A stretch of DNA of 64,000 bases from Aquabacterium sp. A7-Y (GCF_026153205.1 NZ_JAPFBW010000004.1:1-64000), one strand, 5' to 3'. Counted from the stretch's first letter, positions 1 through 9,549 are shown. Notes: generated by a model not told the origin, from the letters alone. Made by a program: numbers and translations.

Positions 1-201
1 CGGCTGCAGCTGGCGCATGTACAGCGCCTGCAGGCGCTGCGGTTCGGCGGCGCTGCCCGCCGCGCCGAGGCGCCGGCTCAGCTCGCCGGTCAGCCACAGG
101 TGCAGCGCCACCACCGTCAGCACGAGCAGCAGCAAAGTGAGCGCGCGCCGCAGGCGGCGAGGCCGCGGCGCCGGGAAGGGCCTCAGCGTCGGCCCAGCCA
201 T
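1..201 (-). CDS. N-terminal part of a membrane-anchored protein (DUF3108-like), truncated by window edge
   Basis: An open frame begins with ATG at 201 and runs off the left edge, giving 67 residues. A basic N-terminus rich in Arg and Pro is followed by one hydrophobic helix (about residues 22-37, TLLLLVLTVVALHLWL) and then a segment ending in LQALYMRQLQP. This looks like the membrane-anchored start of the DUF3108 proteins common in Burkholderiales, but only the N-terminus is visible and the family call is from memory. The start lies inside the end of the M61 peptidase gene, overlapping it by 19 bases, so the two are probably cotranscribed and translationally coupled. Confidence 0.6.
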   Translation of the reverse strand, partial: MAGPTLRPFPAPRPRRLRRALTLLLLVLTVVALHLWLTGELSRRLGAAGSAAEPQRLQALYMRQLQP

Positions 202-1934
202 GCCTCGCGCAGGGCGAGCGCCTCGGGCGCGGCCTGGGCCGCGGGTCCGAGCATCACGGGCCCCTGGACCGACTCGGCATCGGGCAGCCGGGCGCGCAGT
301 CGCAGCAGGCGCTGGTCGCGCGCGACCAGCAGTTCCAGCGGGCCACCGGGAGCGGCCAGCAAGGGCAGGTCCTCGAGCTTGCGCAGGCGCCAGTCGTTCA
401 CGGCCAGCAGCTCGTCGCCGGCCGCCAGCCCGGCCTGCTCGGCTGCGCCGCCGCGCACCACCGCCTTGACCTGCACGACGCCGCCGGCGCCGTCGGCCGA
501 CCTCAGGCCCAGGCGCTGGGCCAGCGGCGCGGGCTGGTCCTTCCAGGCAATGGCCGCTGCTTGCAGCAGGGCGGGCAGCGGCAGGTCGGCGGTGCCGTGC
601 ACCCAACGCGCCAGCTCGTCCTCATAAGACCGACCCGACACCTGCTCCAGCGCCGCCGAGATGTCGGCCTCGCTGACCGGCCCGCCGGAGGATCGCCGCC
701 ACAGCTCCAGCATCACTTCGTCGAGCGAGCCGCGGCCCTCGCTGCGCAGTTGCAGGTCCAGCGCCAGCGCGACCAGCGACCCTTTGGTGTAGTAGCTGAC
801 GGTGGAATTGACGCTGTTCTCGTCCTGCCGGTAGTAGCGGATCCAGGCGTCGTAGCTGGCCTGCGCGACGCTCTGCAGCTGCCGCCCGGGGGTGGCCAGC
901 ACGCCGCCTATCGTCTTGCCCAGCAGCTTCATGTAGCGCGCCTCGTCGATCAGTCCCGTGCGCACCAGGAACAGGTCGTCGTAATAGGACGTGAAACCCT
1001 CGAAGAACCACAGCAGGCGTGTGTAGTTCTCCTGCGTGTAGTCGTAGCGGGCGAACTCGACCGGGCGCAGTCGCTTGACGTTCCAGGTGTGGAAGTACTC
1101 GTGGCTGATCAGGCCCAGCAGCGTGACGTAGCCGTCGCTCTGGCCGCTGTCGCCCTCGCGCGGCAGGTCGCGCCGAGAGCAGATCAGTGCGGTGCTCGCA
1201 CGGTGCTCGAGCCCGCCGTAGTTGTCCTCCGCCGCGTTGAGCAGGAACACGTAACGCTTGAAGGGCGGGCGCTTGCGGCCATGCCAGAAGGCGATCTGGG
1301 CCTCGCAGATGCGCCGCGTGTCCTTGAGCAGGCGCTCGCCGTCGAAGCCCGGCAGTGCGCCGGCGACGACCAGCTCGTGCACCACGCCGCCGGCCCGGAA
1401 TTCGGCGCGCCAGAAGTCGCCCAGCTCGACCGGCTGGTCGACCAGCTCGTCGTAGTCGGCCGCCTCGTAGGCCCCCTGCCCACGGGCGTCGACCTGCACG
1501 GCCGGCAGTGCCGTCGCCACCTTCCAGCCGCGCGGCAGGCCGCGAATTTCGAGGCGCTGCGGTTCCTGCTCGCGCCCCTCGACACGCAGGAAGACGCCGG
1601 TCCCGTTGAAGAAGCCGCGGGTCGCATCGAGAAAGGCGGCCCGCACCGAGGTGTCGAAGGCATACACCTCATAGCTCAGCTCCAAGGCCGCCCGGCCCTG
1701 GCAGCGCAGCAGCCAGCTGGCCTTGTCGAGCTGCTCGACGTTCAGCGCCCGGCTGCCCTGGCGCGCCGACAGCCGCTGCAGATGGCGCTGGAACTCGCGC
1801 ACCAGGTAGCTGCCGGGGATCCAGACCGGCAGCGACACGCGCTGCTCCGCCGCAGGCTCGGTGATGCGCACGCTGACGCGAAACAGGTGAGCGTGCAGGT
1901 CCAGGGGTTCGATGCGGTAGGAAATCATCGGCAA
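183..1934 (-). CDS. M61 family zinc aminopeptidase with C-terminal PDZ domain
   Basis: This 583-residue protein is a glycyl-aminopeptidase-type metalloprotease. Residues about 1-180 form the beta-rich M61 N-terminal domain. The zinc motif HEYFH lies at residues 278-282, followed by TWNVKRLRP, a family signature, and by WFFEGFTSYYDD, which supplies the third zinc ligand Glu and the substrate end of the active site. Residues about 475-545 look like a PDZ domain (GGVVQVKAVVRGGAAEQAGL then GDELLAVND). No signal peptide is visible, so it is probably cytoplasmic. A second Met at codon 3 is an equally possible start. It is preceded by the DUF3429 gene with a 22-base gap and overlaps the next gene downstream, suggesting a three-gene operon. 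The physiological substrate is unknown. Confidence 0.93.
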   Translation of the reverse strand: MPMISYRIEPLDLHAHLFRVSVRITEPAAEQRVSLPVWIPGSYLVREFQRHLQRLSARQGSRALNVEQLDKASWLLRCQGRAALELSYEVYAFDTSVRAAFLDATRGFFNGTGVFLRVEGREQEPQRLEIRGLPRGWKVATALPAVQVDARGQGAYEAADYDELVDQPVELGDFWRAEFRAGGVVHELVVAGALPGFDGERLLKDTRRICEAQIAFWHGRKRPPFKRYVFLLNAAEDNYGGLEHRASTALICSRRDLPREGDSGQSDGYVTLLGLISHEYFHTWNVKRLRPVEFARYDYTQENYTRLLWFFEGFTSYYDDLFLVRTGLIDEARYMKLLGKTIGGVLATPGRQLQSVAQASYDAWIRYYRQDENSVNSTVSYYTKGSLVALALDLQLRSEGRGSLDEVMLELWRRSSGGPVSEADISAALEQVSGRSYEDELARWVHGTADLPLPALLQAAAIAWKDQPAPLAQRLGLRSADGAGGVVQVKAVVRGGAAEQAGLAAGDELLAVNDWRLRKLEDLPLLAAPGGPLELLVARDQRLLRLRARLPDAESVQGPVMLGPAAQAAPEALALREAWLGRR

Positions 1935-1956
1935 GACTCGTTCAGGGCCGCCCGGC

Positions 1957-2430
1957 TCAAGTGCCGGCGGCCGCGAGGAAACAACTCAGGCTGCCCACCG
2001 CGGTGAGGCGGAAACGCAGCACCAGCCAGGCGCCGGCGCCCTGGCGCGGGTAGACGCGCCGGTCGACCGCATAACAGACCACCAGCATCGCGCCCAGCAC
2101 CACCAGCCCGGCATAGGGTGGCATCACGACACCGACCCAGGCCACCAGCGAGGGCATCACACCCCAGGCATACAGGCGGGGCGAAGGCACGCTCTGGCGC
2201 ATCGCCAGGCCCCAGTGGATGCCGCCCAGGAAAGACAGCACCAGGGCCGCGTAGCCGGCCAGCGGGTAGGCGACGTGGTGCAGCACCTCGGGATGCACCA
2301 GCCACACCAGGGCCGCGCCCAGCACGAAGGGGATCAGGCCCGCATAGCCCAGTTTCAGGGCGATGGGGTTCGGGCCCGCCGGGCTCGGGGCCCGGCTCGC
2401 AGCACCAGTCAACTTGTTTCTCCGAGACAA
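1957..2430 (-). CDS. DUF3429 family integral membrane protein
   Basis: The 157-residue product has a short polar N-terminus and then four hydrophobic helices at about residues 27-46, 53-72, 86-106 and 107-124, with a weaker hydrophobic C-terminal segment. The block GGIHWGLAMRQ between helices is a recognisable feature of DUF3429 proteins, a small inner-membrane family of unknown function. It lies directly upstream of the M61 peptidase gene (22-base gap) and is divergent from the DUF4148 gene at 2637, so the 206-base gap between them should hold promoters for both directions. No function can be assigned. Confidence 0.85.
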   Translation of the reverse strand: MSRRNKLTGAASRAPSPAGPNPIALKLGYAGLIPFVLGAALVWLVHPEVLHHVAYPLAGYAALVLSFLGGIHWGLAMRQSVPSPRLYAWGVMPSLVAWVGVVMPPYAGLVVLGAMLVVCYAVDRRVYPRQGAGAWLVLRFRLTAVGSLSCFLAAAGT

Positions 2431-2636
2431 ACAGGAAGCGCCGATTGTCGCCGCAGCAAGGTCGGGCTGCCAGGCGCGGGCCCGGGCGATTCTTCTCTCT
2501 GGAGCAACAGTTCATTTCCAGGCGACTGATTTATCGAACAGCGGGAAAACCCGAAGATTGAGCCATCGGAGACGCGCAACACCACAGCGAGACGCCAGCT
2601 CCGAACTCATTCACATATCTTGAAGAAGGAACTGTC

Positions 2637-2912
2637 ATGAACAAGCTGATCGCCGCCGCCCTGCTGTCCACCTCCGCCCTGCTGTCCTTCGGCGCCCAGG
2701 CCCAGGAAGCCGTCCAAGACCCGGCGCCCAATGGCAAGTCGCAGCTGACCCGTGCCGAAGTGATCGCCGAACTGCGCCGCGCCCAGGCCAACGGCGAGTA
2801 CGCCCTGCTGAACCAGCCGGTCTTCGACCCGGTCGCCTACCAGGAGCTGGTCGCGAAAAACCAGGCCGCCACCCGCCTGGCCGCCCAACCCGCTCCCGCG
2901 CAGGTGCGCTGA
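2637..2912 (+). CDS. DUF4148 small secreted protein
   Basis: A 91-residue protein with a classical Sec signal peptide: MNKLIAAALLSTSALLSFG and cleavage after AQA near residue 22. The mature part contains SQLTRAEVIAELRRAQANGE, the core of the DUF4148 family, which is abundant in Burkholderiales and often present in many copies per genome. These are short periplasmic or exported proteins of unknown role, sometimes stress-regulated. A good ribosome site (AAGAAGGAA) precedes the ATG by about 7 bases. It is monocistronic, followed 50 bases later by a strong intrinsic terminator. Confidence 0.9.
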   Translation: MNKLIAAALLSTSALLSFGAQAQEAVQDPAPNGKSQLTRAEVIAELRRAQANGEYALLNQPVFDPVAYQELVAKNQAATRLAAQPAPAQVR

Positions 2913-2965
2913 GACACCCTGGCCCTTGGCCCCTTGGAGCGCCGGGAACGTCGGCCCCAAACGAC

Positions 2966-2994
2966 AACGCCGCGCTGTTCCAGCGCGGCGTTTT
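2966..2994 (+). terminator. Rho-independent terminator after DUF4148 gene
   Basis: A 12-base inverted repeat (AACGCCGCGCTG, loop TTC, CAGCGCGGCGTT) is followed by a short T run. The arms are perfectly complementary. It lies between the DUF4148 gene and the convergent dsbC gene; the upstream A's are too sparse to make it a convincing bidirectional terminator. Confidence 0.85.
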
Positions 2995-3032
2995 GTCGCG
3001 TCGGCCACCGCTCGGGCGACCGCCGGCCCCGT

Positions 3033-3764
3033 TCAGCGGGGCACGGCGCCGGCCACCTGGGCCAGGTGCTGTTCGATCTGTTGGGTATTCAGCGCGCCCG
3101 GGATGCGGGTGCCGTCCTCGAACACCAGGGCCGGCGTCCCGGTGATGCGGTGCTTGCGGCCCAGCTCGGTGTTGCGCGCCACCGGCGTCGAGCAGCCGGC
3201 CGGCGCGGCGGCCGGTGCGATACCGCGGATCATCCAGTCCTGCCAGGCCTTGGTGCGGTCCTTGGCACACCAGATCGCGTTGGACTTGGTGGTCGAATCC
3301 GGCGCCAGGATAGGGAAGAGGAAGGTGTAGACCGTCACGTCCTTGACGTCGAGGAGGTCGCGTTCGAAACGCTTGCAGTAGCCGCAGTTGGGATCGGCGA
3401 AGACCGCGATCTTGCGCTTGCCGGTGCCGCTTTTCCAGACGATCGCGTCCTTCAGCGGCAGGCTGGCGAAGTCGATCGCCGTGAGCTTGCCGATGCGCTC
3501 CTGGGTCAGGTTCTTGCGAACCCGGGTGTCGATGATGTCGCCCTGGATCAGGTAGTTGCCCTCGGCATCGGTATAGACCACGTCGGTGCCGATGCGCACC
3601 TCGTAGATCCCCTCGATCGGGGTCTTCGAGATCTCGTCGATCTTCGGCACGTTGGGCAGGCGCTCGGCGAGGTTCTTGCGGATGGTCGCTTCCTGCGCGA
3701 AGCTGCTCGCCGCGGCCAGGGACAAAAAGGCGGTGGCGACCGCTCGGCGCATCGTCATGGACAT
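3033..3764 (-). CDS. dsbC: Periplasmic thiol:disulfide isomerase DsbC
   Basis: The 243-residue product has a signal peptide (cleavage after SSFAQ, about residue 24), an N-terminal dimerisation domain (about 25-85) containing EGIYEVRIGTDVVYTDAEGNY, and a thioredoxin-fold catalytic domain. The redox motif CGYC is at residues 127-130, preceded by FADPN, and the cis-Pro loop is TGTPAL. A second Cys pair typical of DsbC (IWC and AGC) is also present. The role is to isomerise wrong disulfides in exported proteins. A GAGGAAC ribosome site supports the start at 3764. The gene follows the UbiH-like gene with a gap of only 13 bases, so the two are cotranscribed. Confidence 0.95.
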   Translation of the reverse strand: MSMTMRRAVATAFLSLAAASSFAQEATIRKNLAERLPNVPKIDEISKTPIEGIYEVRIGTDVVYTDAEGNYLIQGDIIDTRVRKNLTQERIGKLTAIDFASLPLKDAIVWKSGTGKRKIAVFADPNCGYCKRFERDLLDVKDVTVYTFLFPILAPDSTTKSNAIWCAKDRTKAWQDWMIRGIAPAAAPAGCSTPVARNTELGRKHRITGTPALVFEDGTRIPGALNTQQIEQHLAQVAGAVPR

Positions 3765-3777
3765 CGGGATGTGTTCC

Positions 3778-4890
3778 TCAGGAATCGAGTGCGCGGCCGG
3801 TCAGCCAGCGCTTCAAGGGGGAAAGCTGGTTCACTAGACTCAGCCCGCGGTTGCGAAGTTCCCGCAACGGCGCGGCATCGGCCGCGAAGAGGTGCAGAAG
3901 CCCGTCGGTGACCCGGCCCATGGCCCAGGTCGGTACGGTACGCGCCCGCTCATATCGGCGCAGCAGCTTGTCGTCGCCGGGGGAGCGCCACGACTCGCGC
4001 TCGCGCATCACCCGCGTCAACACCTCGACATCGGCCAGCCCCAGGTTGAGGCCCTGGCCCGCCAGGGGATGCACCACGTGGGCCGCGTCGCCGAGCAGCA
4101 CCCAGCCCGGGCCGCTCCAGCGGCTCGCCTGGGCCAGCGACAGCGGCCAGCTGGCGCGCGCCGACTGCAGCTGCAGCACGCCGGCACCGCCCTGCGTGCC
4201 GGTGGCTTCCTCCAGGGCTGTGTTGAAGGCGACATCGTCGAGCGCCATCAGCTCGGCCGCACGCGATTCCGGCAGCGACCACACCAGGCCGTAGCTGCGG
4301 CCGGCCTCGGGCAGGTCGAAGGGCAGCAGCGCCAGCACATCGGGCGAGCGGAACCACTGGCGCGCGATGCCGCGGTGCGGCCGGTCGGCCACCAGGCGGG
4401 CGGCGATCGCGGTCTGGCCGTAGCCGTGGCGCTGCCATTCGACACCGCGTGCCTCGCGCTCGGCCGAGGCCTTGCCTTCGCAGATCGCGACCAGCGCGGC
4501 CCGCGCGACCGTCTCGGTCTCGGTGACATGGGCCTGGAAACGCACCGCCTGCGACAGCGAGGCTTCGAGCGCCGCGGCGTCGACGATCCAGGCCAGCTCG
4601 CCGACCCCCTGTTCCCAGGCGCTGAACTCCAGCGCAGCAGCCGGGCCGGCGTCGCCTTCGACACGCATCTCGTAGACCGGCGTCGCGGCTCGCGCCGGCA
4701 GGCCGCTCCAGACCTTGAGATCGCGCAGCAGGTTCACCGACTTGGCGCTCAGCGCATAAGCCCGCACGTCTTCCGCCGGGGCTGCGGGCGCGCGAGCCAG
4801 CGCCACCTGCAGCCCGAGCCGGGCCAGGCTCAGCGCCAGGGTCTTGGCGACGATGCCGCTGCCCTGTATCGAAACGTCAAAGGCCTTCAT
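3778..4890 (-). CDS. UbiH/UbiF/COQ6-family FAD-dependent hydroxylase
   Basis: Read from ATG 4890, the product is 370 residues and begins MKAFDVSIQGSG. It has the N-terminal FAD-binding strand-turn-helix and the C-terminal GDAAHVVHPLAGQGLNLGL motif that is diagnostic of the UbiH/VisC/COQ6 family. Relatives hydroxylate the ubiquinone ring in the aerobic pathway on the inner membrane. The nucleotide-binding loop reads GSGIVA, so the third glycine of GxGxxG is replaced by alanine. A longer reading from further upstream would overlap the divergent AsmA gene and is less likely. A TACAAT box lies 10 bases before the start. Which ring position it acts on cannot be told from sequence. Confidence 0.85.
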   Translation of the reverse strand: MKAFDVSIQGSGIVAKTLALSLARLGLQVALARAPAAPAEDVRAYALSAKSVNLLRDLKVWSGLPARAATPVYEMRVEGDAGPAAALEFSAWEQGVGELAWIVDAAALEASLSQAVRFQAHVTETETVARAALVAICEGKASAEREARGVEWQRHGYGQTAIAARLVADRPHRGIARQWFRSPDVLALLPFDLPEAGRSYGLVWSLPESRAAELMALDDVAFNTALEEATGTQGGAGVLQLQSARASWPLSLAQASRWSGPGWVLLGDAAHVVHPLAGQGLNLGLADVEVLTRVMRERESWRSPGDDKLLRRYERARTVPTWAMGRVTDGLLHLFAADAAPLRELRNRGLSLVNQLSPLKRWLTGRALDS

Positions 4891-4973
4891 GCCGAGGCAT
4901 TGTAGGCGGGCGGTCGCTGCCGCGGGATGCGCAGCCTGGCCGGGCCCGCCTGCCTCTCGGCACAATAGGAACG

Positions 4974-7454
4974 ATGCAAGCGACACGGACACTCTCGATC
5001 AAACCCTGGATGAAACGGCTGGCACTGGCCTTCGGCGTCCTGCTGCTCGTGCTGGCGGCGGCGGCCGCCTGGCTGGTCGCCAGTTTCGACGCGAACCGCT
5101 ACCGGGGCCTCCTGGTCGAGTGGATGCGCGATCACAAGCAGCGCACGCTCGTGATCGACGGCCCGGTCGGTCTGAGCGTCTTCCCCCGGCTGGAGGTGAC
5201 GCTGCGCGAGGTGACACTCAGCGAACACCAGCGTTCCGACGAGTTCCTGCACCTGGAGGAAGCGGCGCTCGCCGTCCGCGTGATGCCCCTGCTGCGCAAG
5301 CAGCTGGTGGTGGACCGTCTCAGCGCCCGCGGTGTGCGGCTCAACTACACCCGCGACGCGCAGGGCCGCCGCAACATCGACGACCTGCTGAAGCCCGCGG
5401 ACGACAAGGCGCCGCAGGACCCGCCGGACGCTGGCCCGCCGCCGCAGTTCGACGTCCAGGCGGTCGAGCTGAGCGACGTGCGGGTGCGCCTGGCCGACGT
5501 GCCGGCCCGGCTGCGCGGCGAGGTCGAGCTGGGCTCGCTCTCGCTGGGCCGGCTGGCCGACCGCACCGAGTCGCCGCTCAAGCTGGAGGCGCGGCTGGCG
5601 CTGCAGGAACCGGCGCTCGAAGGCCAGCTGCAGGCGGAGAGCCTGCTCAAGCTGGACCTCGCCAGCGGCTCGGTGGACCTGCGCGAAGCCCGGCTCGGTT
5701 TCCAGGGCCACGCCTTCGGCCTGCGCGAACTCGACACCCGCCTGAGCGGCAGCCTGGCCTACCAGGGCGGCCACGGCGCGCTGCGCGCCGAGGGCCTGAC
5801 GCTCGAGGCCCGCGCGATGCTGGGCGCGCTCAAGCTCGAGCCTTCGACACTCAGTGTGGGGCGTTTCGCCTACGAACCACAGGCCCGCTCGCTGAGCATC
5901 GAGCAGCTCGCGCTGCAGGCTCGCGCGGTGCGCGACAAGCAGCCCATCGCCGCGGCCCTGCAATGGCCGCAGCTGCAGGTGCAAGGCCAGGCGCTGCAGG
6001 GCAGCGCCCTCACCGGAGAACTCTCGCTCGGCGGCGCCCAGCCCTGGAAGGCGAACTTCCGTTCGGCGGCCCCCAGCGGCAACTTTGACCGGGTGCGGTT
6101 GCCCGGCTTCGAGGCGGTGCTCAGCAGCAGCGGCACGCGCCAGGTCTCGGGCACGGTGCGGGCCGACCTCGCGATCGAGCCGGCCAAGGCCGCTCTCACG
6201 CTGGACGCGCTGAAGGTGCAGGCGCGCCTGCAGGACCCGGCGCTCAAGCCGCTGGCGGTCGACCTGGAGGGCCGCGCCGCCGGCTCGACGCAGGCGGCAT
6301 CGTGGCAGCTCGGCGGCGCCCTCAACGACAACCGCTTCAACACCGAGGGCCAGGCCCTGTTCGCCGGCACCGTGACCACGCTCAAGGCGCGCGGCGAATT
6401 CAACTCGCTGGACCTCAACACCCTGCTGGCCGAGCCGCCACCGGCGCCGGCCGGCCGCGGCAGCACCTCCGGCCCGGCCTCCCATCCGGTTCCGACCGAC
6501 ACGCCGGTCGACCTGTCGCCGCTGCGCCGGCTGCAAGGCAGCCTCTCGCTCAAGGCCGGCCGGCTCGCCTGGCGGCCCTACCAGCTTCACGATGCGCGCG
6601 TCGAGGCCACGCTCGACGGCGGCATGCTGAGGGTCTCCACCCTCGCCGGCCGCATCTGGGGCGGCAGCATCGACGCCAGTGCCTTTGCCGATGCACGGGC
6701 CCAGCGCGTGCTGCTCAAGGGCAGCGGCGAGAACATCGACATCCAGGCCGCGCTGCGCGACGTGGCGCAAAAGGACCTGCTGGAGGGCAAGGGCCGCATC
6801 AGCCTCGACCTCGAGGCCACCGGCAAGAGCGTCAACGAGATGAAGTCGCGCCTGGCGGGGCAGGCGGCGCTGCAGCTGCGCGACGGCGCGCTCAAGGGCA
6901 TCAACCTGGCCCGCACACTGCGCGAGGCCAAGGCCGCGCTGGCGATGCGCCAGGACCGCATGCAGCAGGCGCGCGAGACCGAGAAGACCGACTTCTCGGA
7001 GCTGAACGCGAGTTTCCGCATTGCCGACGGCGTGGCCCGCAACGAGGACCTTGACCTCAAAAGCCCCTTCCTACGCTTGGGCGGCGAAGGCGATATCGAC
7101 ATCGGCCGCAGCCGCATCGACTATCTGGCCCGGGCCAGTATCGCCAACACCAGCAAGGGCCAGGGCGGCGACGAGCTGGCCGCGCTGCGCGGGCTGACGG
7201 TGCCGGTGCACCTCAGCGGGGCGCTGGAAAGCCCCGGCTGGCAAGTGCAATGGTCCGCCGTGGCAGCCCAGGCGGCCGAAACCGCGGTAAAAGACAGGCT
7301 GGAAGAGAAGCTGAAGGACAAGCTCGGCATCAAGACCCCCGCCTCCGCCACCGCTCCCGGCGCCGCGGCCTCCGCGCCCGGCCCATCCCGTGAAACGCGG
7401 GAGGCCGCCCGGGAGAAGCTGAAAGAACAACTTCTCAAGGGAATACTCAAGTGA
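4974..7454 (+). CDS. AsmA family envelope protein
   Basis: The 826-residue product has an N-terminal membrane anchor (about residues 15-37), then FDANRYRGLLVEWM and a block up to VSVFPRLEVTLREVTLSE-like sequence that is the AsmA signature. The long middle is beta-rich and repetitive, as expected for the elongated groove of AsmA/TamB-type proteins implicated in moving or organising lipid between inner and outer membrane. The C-terminal region (about 580-760) has the second conserved AsmA domain (SLSLKAGRLAWRPYQLHD), ending in a charged Lys/Glu tail. It is divergent from the UbiH-like gene (83-base gap) and its stop overlaps the GTG start of the MOSC gene by four bases. Confidence 0.9.
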   Translation: MQATRTLSIKPWMKRLALAFGVLLLVLAAAAAWLVASFDANRYRGLLVEWMRDHKQRTLVIDGPVGLSVFPRLEVTLREVTLSEHQRSDEFLHLEEAALAVRVMPLLRKQLVVDRLSARGVRLNYTRDAQGRRNIDDLLKPADDKAPQDPPDAGPPPQFDVQAVELSDVRVRLADVPARLRGEVELGSLSLGRLADRTESPLKLEARLALQEPALEGQLQAESLLKLDLASGSVDLREARLGFQGHAFGLRELDTRLSGSLAYQGGHGALRAEGLTLEARAMLGALKLEPSTLSVGRFAYEPQARSLSIEQLALQARAVRDKQPIAAALQWPQLQVQGQALQGSALTGELSLGGAQPWKANFRSAAPSGNFDRVRLPGFEAVLSSSGTRQVSGTVRADLAIEPAKAALTLDALKVQARLQDPALKPLAVDLEGRAAGSTQAASWQLGGALNDNRFNTEGQALFAGTVTTLKARGEFNSLDLNTLLAEPPPAPAGRGSTSGPASHPVPTDTPVDLSPLRRLQGSLSLKAGRLAWRPYQLHDARVEATLDGGMLRVSTLAGRIWGGSIDASAFADARAQRVLLKGSGENIDIQAALRDVAQKDLLEGKGRISLDLEATGKSVNEMKSRLAGQAALQLRDGALKGINLARTLREAKAALAMRQDRMQQARETEKTDFSELNASFRIADGVARNEDLDLKSPFLRLGGEGDIDIGRSRIDYLARASIANTSKGQGGDELAALRGLTVPVHLSGALESPGWQVQWSAVAAQAAETAVKDRLEEKLKDKLGIKTPASATAPGAAASAPGPSRETREAAREKLKEQLLKGILK

Positions 7455-8305
7455 GCGATCCGACCTTTGTCGTCACGGGGCTGTACGTCTACCCGATCAA
7501 GTCCTGCGCGGGCGTCTCGCTGCCCGAGTCCCTGATCATCGAAACCGGGCTGGAGTTCGACCGCGCCTGGATGGTGGTCGATGAGGAAGGCAGCTTCGTC
7601 ACCCAGCGTGAGTTGCCGCGCATGGCGCTGATCCGCCCCACCCTGCGGCATACCGACATGGTGCTGCGCGCGCCCGGCATGCTGGCGTTGCACGTGGCCT
7701 ACGACAGCGTCGAGGAAGCGGTGCGCGTGCGGCTGTGGAACGAGGTGGTGCGCGCCTACGACATGGGCGACCTGGCCGCCCAGTGGTTCAGCGACTTCCT
7801 GGGCCGCCGGCTGCGCCTGGTGCGTTTCGATCCGGAGTTCAAGCGCCTGTCCGACCCCAAGTGGACCGACGGCCGCGAGGCCGAGAACCAGTTCAGCGAC
7901 GGCTATCCCTACATGGTGGTGTCGCAGTCCTCGCTCGACGCACTCAACGACCGGCTGCTGATCCGCGGCCGTCGGCCGGTGGCAGTGGAGCGTTTCCGTC
8001 CCAACATCGTGATCGCCGGTGACCTCGACCCGCATGCCGAGGACTACTTCGACGAACTCCAGATCGAAACCGGCCAGGGCCTGGTGCGGCTGCAGCTGGT
8101 CAAGCCCTGCACGCGCTGCACCATCCCCAATGTCGACCCGCTGACCGGCGAGACCGGCCACGAACCCGGCGACACCCTGGCCACCTACCGCAGCGACGCC
8201 CGCCTGGACGGCGCCGTCACCTTCGGCATGAACGCCATCATGCTGCAGGGGCTGGAGCACCTGCTGACGGTGGGCGGCAAAGGTCGCGCCAGCCTCAACT
8301 TCTGA
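7451..8305 (+). CDS. MOSC domain protein (YcbX-like)
   Basis: This 284-residue protein starts with GTG in a GTGA overlap with the AsmA stop, so translation is coupled. Residues about 5-125 match the MOSC N-terminal beta-barrel domain (VTGLYVYPIKSCAGVSL is its hallmark) and about 140-280 the MOSC domain itself. The expected molybdenum-cofactor sulfur-handling cysteine is C220 in VKPCTRCTIPNVD. E. coli YcbX, of this architecture, takes part in molybdenum-dependent reduction of N-hydroxylated bases. No molybdenum cofactor genes are nearby, although the Mo enzyme MsrP is encoded at 54.6 kb. The substrate is not known. Confidence 0.9.
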   Translation: MSDPTFVVTGLYVYPIKSCAGVSLPESLIIETGLEFDRAWMVVDEEGSFVTQRELPRMALIRPTLRHTDMVLRAPGMLALHVAYDSVEEAVRVRLWNEVVRAYDMGDLAAQWFSDFLGRRLRLVRFDPEFKRLSDPKWTDGREAENQFSDGYPYMVVSQSSLDALNDRLLIRGRRPVAVERFRPNIVIAGDLDPHAEDYFDELQIETGQGLVRLQLVKPCTRCTIPNVDPLTGETGHEPGDTLATYRSDARLDGAVTFGMNAIMLQGLEHLLTVGGKGRASLNF

Positions 8306-8454
8306 GACGGGCCGGCATTCGCCGCGCCGCTCACGGCCGCGTGAGCCGGCCCGCGAAGCCCGGGCCGGCGCTGCGGCCAAGGCTGGCGTGCGGCCGGGGG
8401 CAGGCCGCCGCCCCGTAAAATCGCTCCTTTCCCTCCTACCCCGGAACGCCCGCC

Positions 8455-9549
8455 ATGAGCCTCAAATGCGGCATCGTCGGCCTGCCCAACGTCGGCAAGT
8501 CCACGCTTTTCAACGCCCTGACCAAAGCCGGCATCGCCGCCGAGAACTACCCGTTCTGCACCATCGAGCCCAATGTGGGTGTGGTGGAGCTGCCCGACCC
8601 GCGGCTGCAGGCACTGGCCGAGATCGTCAAGCCCGAGCGGGTGGTGCCGGCCATCGTCGAATTCGTCGACATCGCCGGCCTGGTGGCGGGCGCCTCCAAG
8701 GGCGAGGGCCTGGGCAACCAGTTCCTGGCCCACATCCGCGAGACCGACGCCATCGTCAACGTGGTGCGCTGCTTCGACGACCCCAATGTGATCCACGTGG
8801 CCGGCAAGGTCGACCCGATTTCCGACATCGAGGTGATCCAGACCGAGCTCTGCCTGGCCGACCTGGCGACTGTCGAGAAAAGCCTGCAGCGCTACACCAA
8901 GGTCGCGCGCGCCGGCGGCGACAAGGAAGCTCAGCGGCTGGTCGACGTGCTCAAGCAGTGCGAGGCCTCGCTCAACGAAGGCAAGCCGGTGCGCAGCATC
9001 CCCTTCAGCAAGGAGGAGCAGGCGGTGCTCAAGCCGCTGTGCCTGATCACCGCCAAGCCGGCGATGTTCGTCGGCAACGTCGATGAAAACGGCTTCGAGA
9101 ACAACCCCTTCCTCGATCGGCTGCGCGAGTATGCGGCGGCCCAGAACGCCCCGGTGGTCGCCATCTGCGCGAAGACCGAGGCCGAGCTGGCCGACATGGA
9201 GGAAGACGACCGCCTGATGTTCCTGCAGGAGATGGGCCAGGACGAGCCGGGCCTGAACCGCCTGATCCGCGCCGCCTTCAAGCTCCTGGGCCTGCAGACC
9301 TACTTCACTGCGGGCGTCAAGGAAGTGCGAGCCTGGACCGTGCCCATCGGCGCCACCGCGCCGCAGGCCGCAGGCGTGATCCACACCGACTTCGAACGCG
9401 GTTTCATCCGCTCGCAGACCATCGCCTACGACGACTTCATTGCCTACAAGGGCGAACAGGGCGCGAAGGACGCGGGCAAGATGCGCGCGGAAGGCAAGGA
9501 GTACATCGTCAAGGACGGCGACGTGCTGCACTTCCTGTTCAACGTCTGA
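8455..9549 (+). CDS. ychF: Ribosome-binding ATPase/GTPase YchF
   Basis: The 364-residue protein is full length for the OLA1/YchF family. It has the P-loop [14 protein letters not shown] at residues 8-21, the G3-like VDIAGLV near residue 70 and a C-terminal TGS domain (about residues 280-362) ending [12 protein letters not shown]. YchF is a universally conserved translation-associated P-loop NTPase that hydrolyses ATP in preference to GTP and influences the oxidative stress response. The final 49 bases, including the stop codon, are present a second time at 26486-26534, so this gene end is the left boundary of the RHS island. A TAAAAT box at 8416 could be the -10 of its promoter. Confidence 0.97.
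   Translation: MSLKCGIVGLPNVGKSTLFNALTKAGIAAENYPFCTIEPNVGVVELPDPRLQALAEIVKPERVVPAIVEFVDIAGLVAGASKGEGLGNQFLAHIRETDAIVNVVRCFDDPNVIHVAGKVDPISDIEVIQTELCLADLATVEKSLQRYTKVARAGGDKEAQRLVDVLKQCEASLNEGKPVRSIPFSKEEQAVLKPLCLITAKPAMFVGNVDENGFENNPFLDRLREYAAAQNAPVVAICAKTEAELADMEEDDRLMFLQEMGQDEPGLNRLIRAAFKLLGLQTYFTAGVKEVRAWTVPIGATAPQAAGVIHTDFERGFIRSQTIAYDDFIAYKGEQGAKDAGKMRAEGKEYIVKDGDVLHFLFNV

Noticed and set aside
4887..6770. Minus-strand frame of 627 codons opposite the AsmA gene
   Set aside because: It is Gln/Arg/Leu-rich antisense of the AsmA beta repeats and would overlap the UbiH start.
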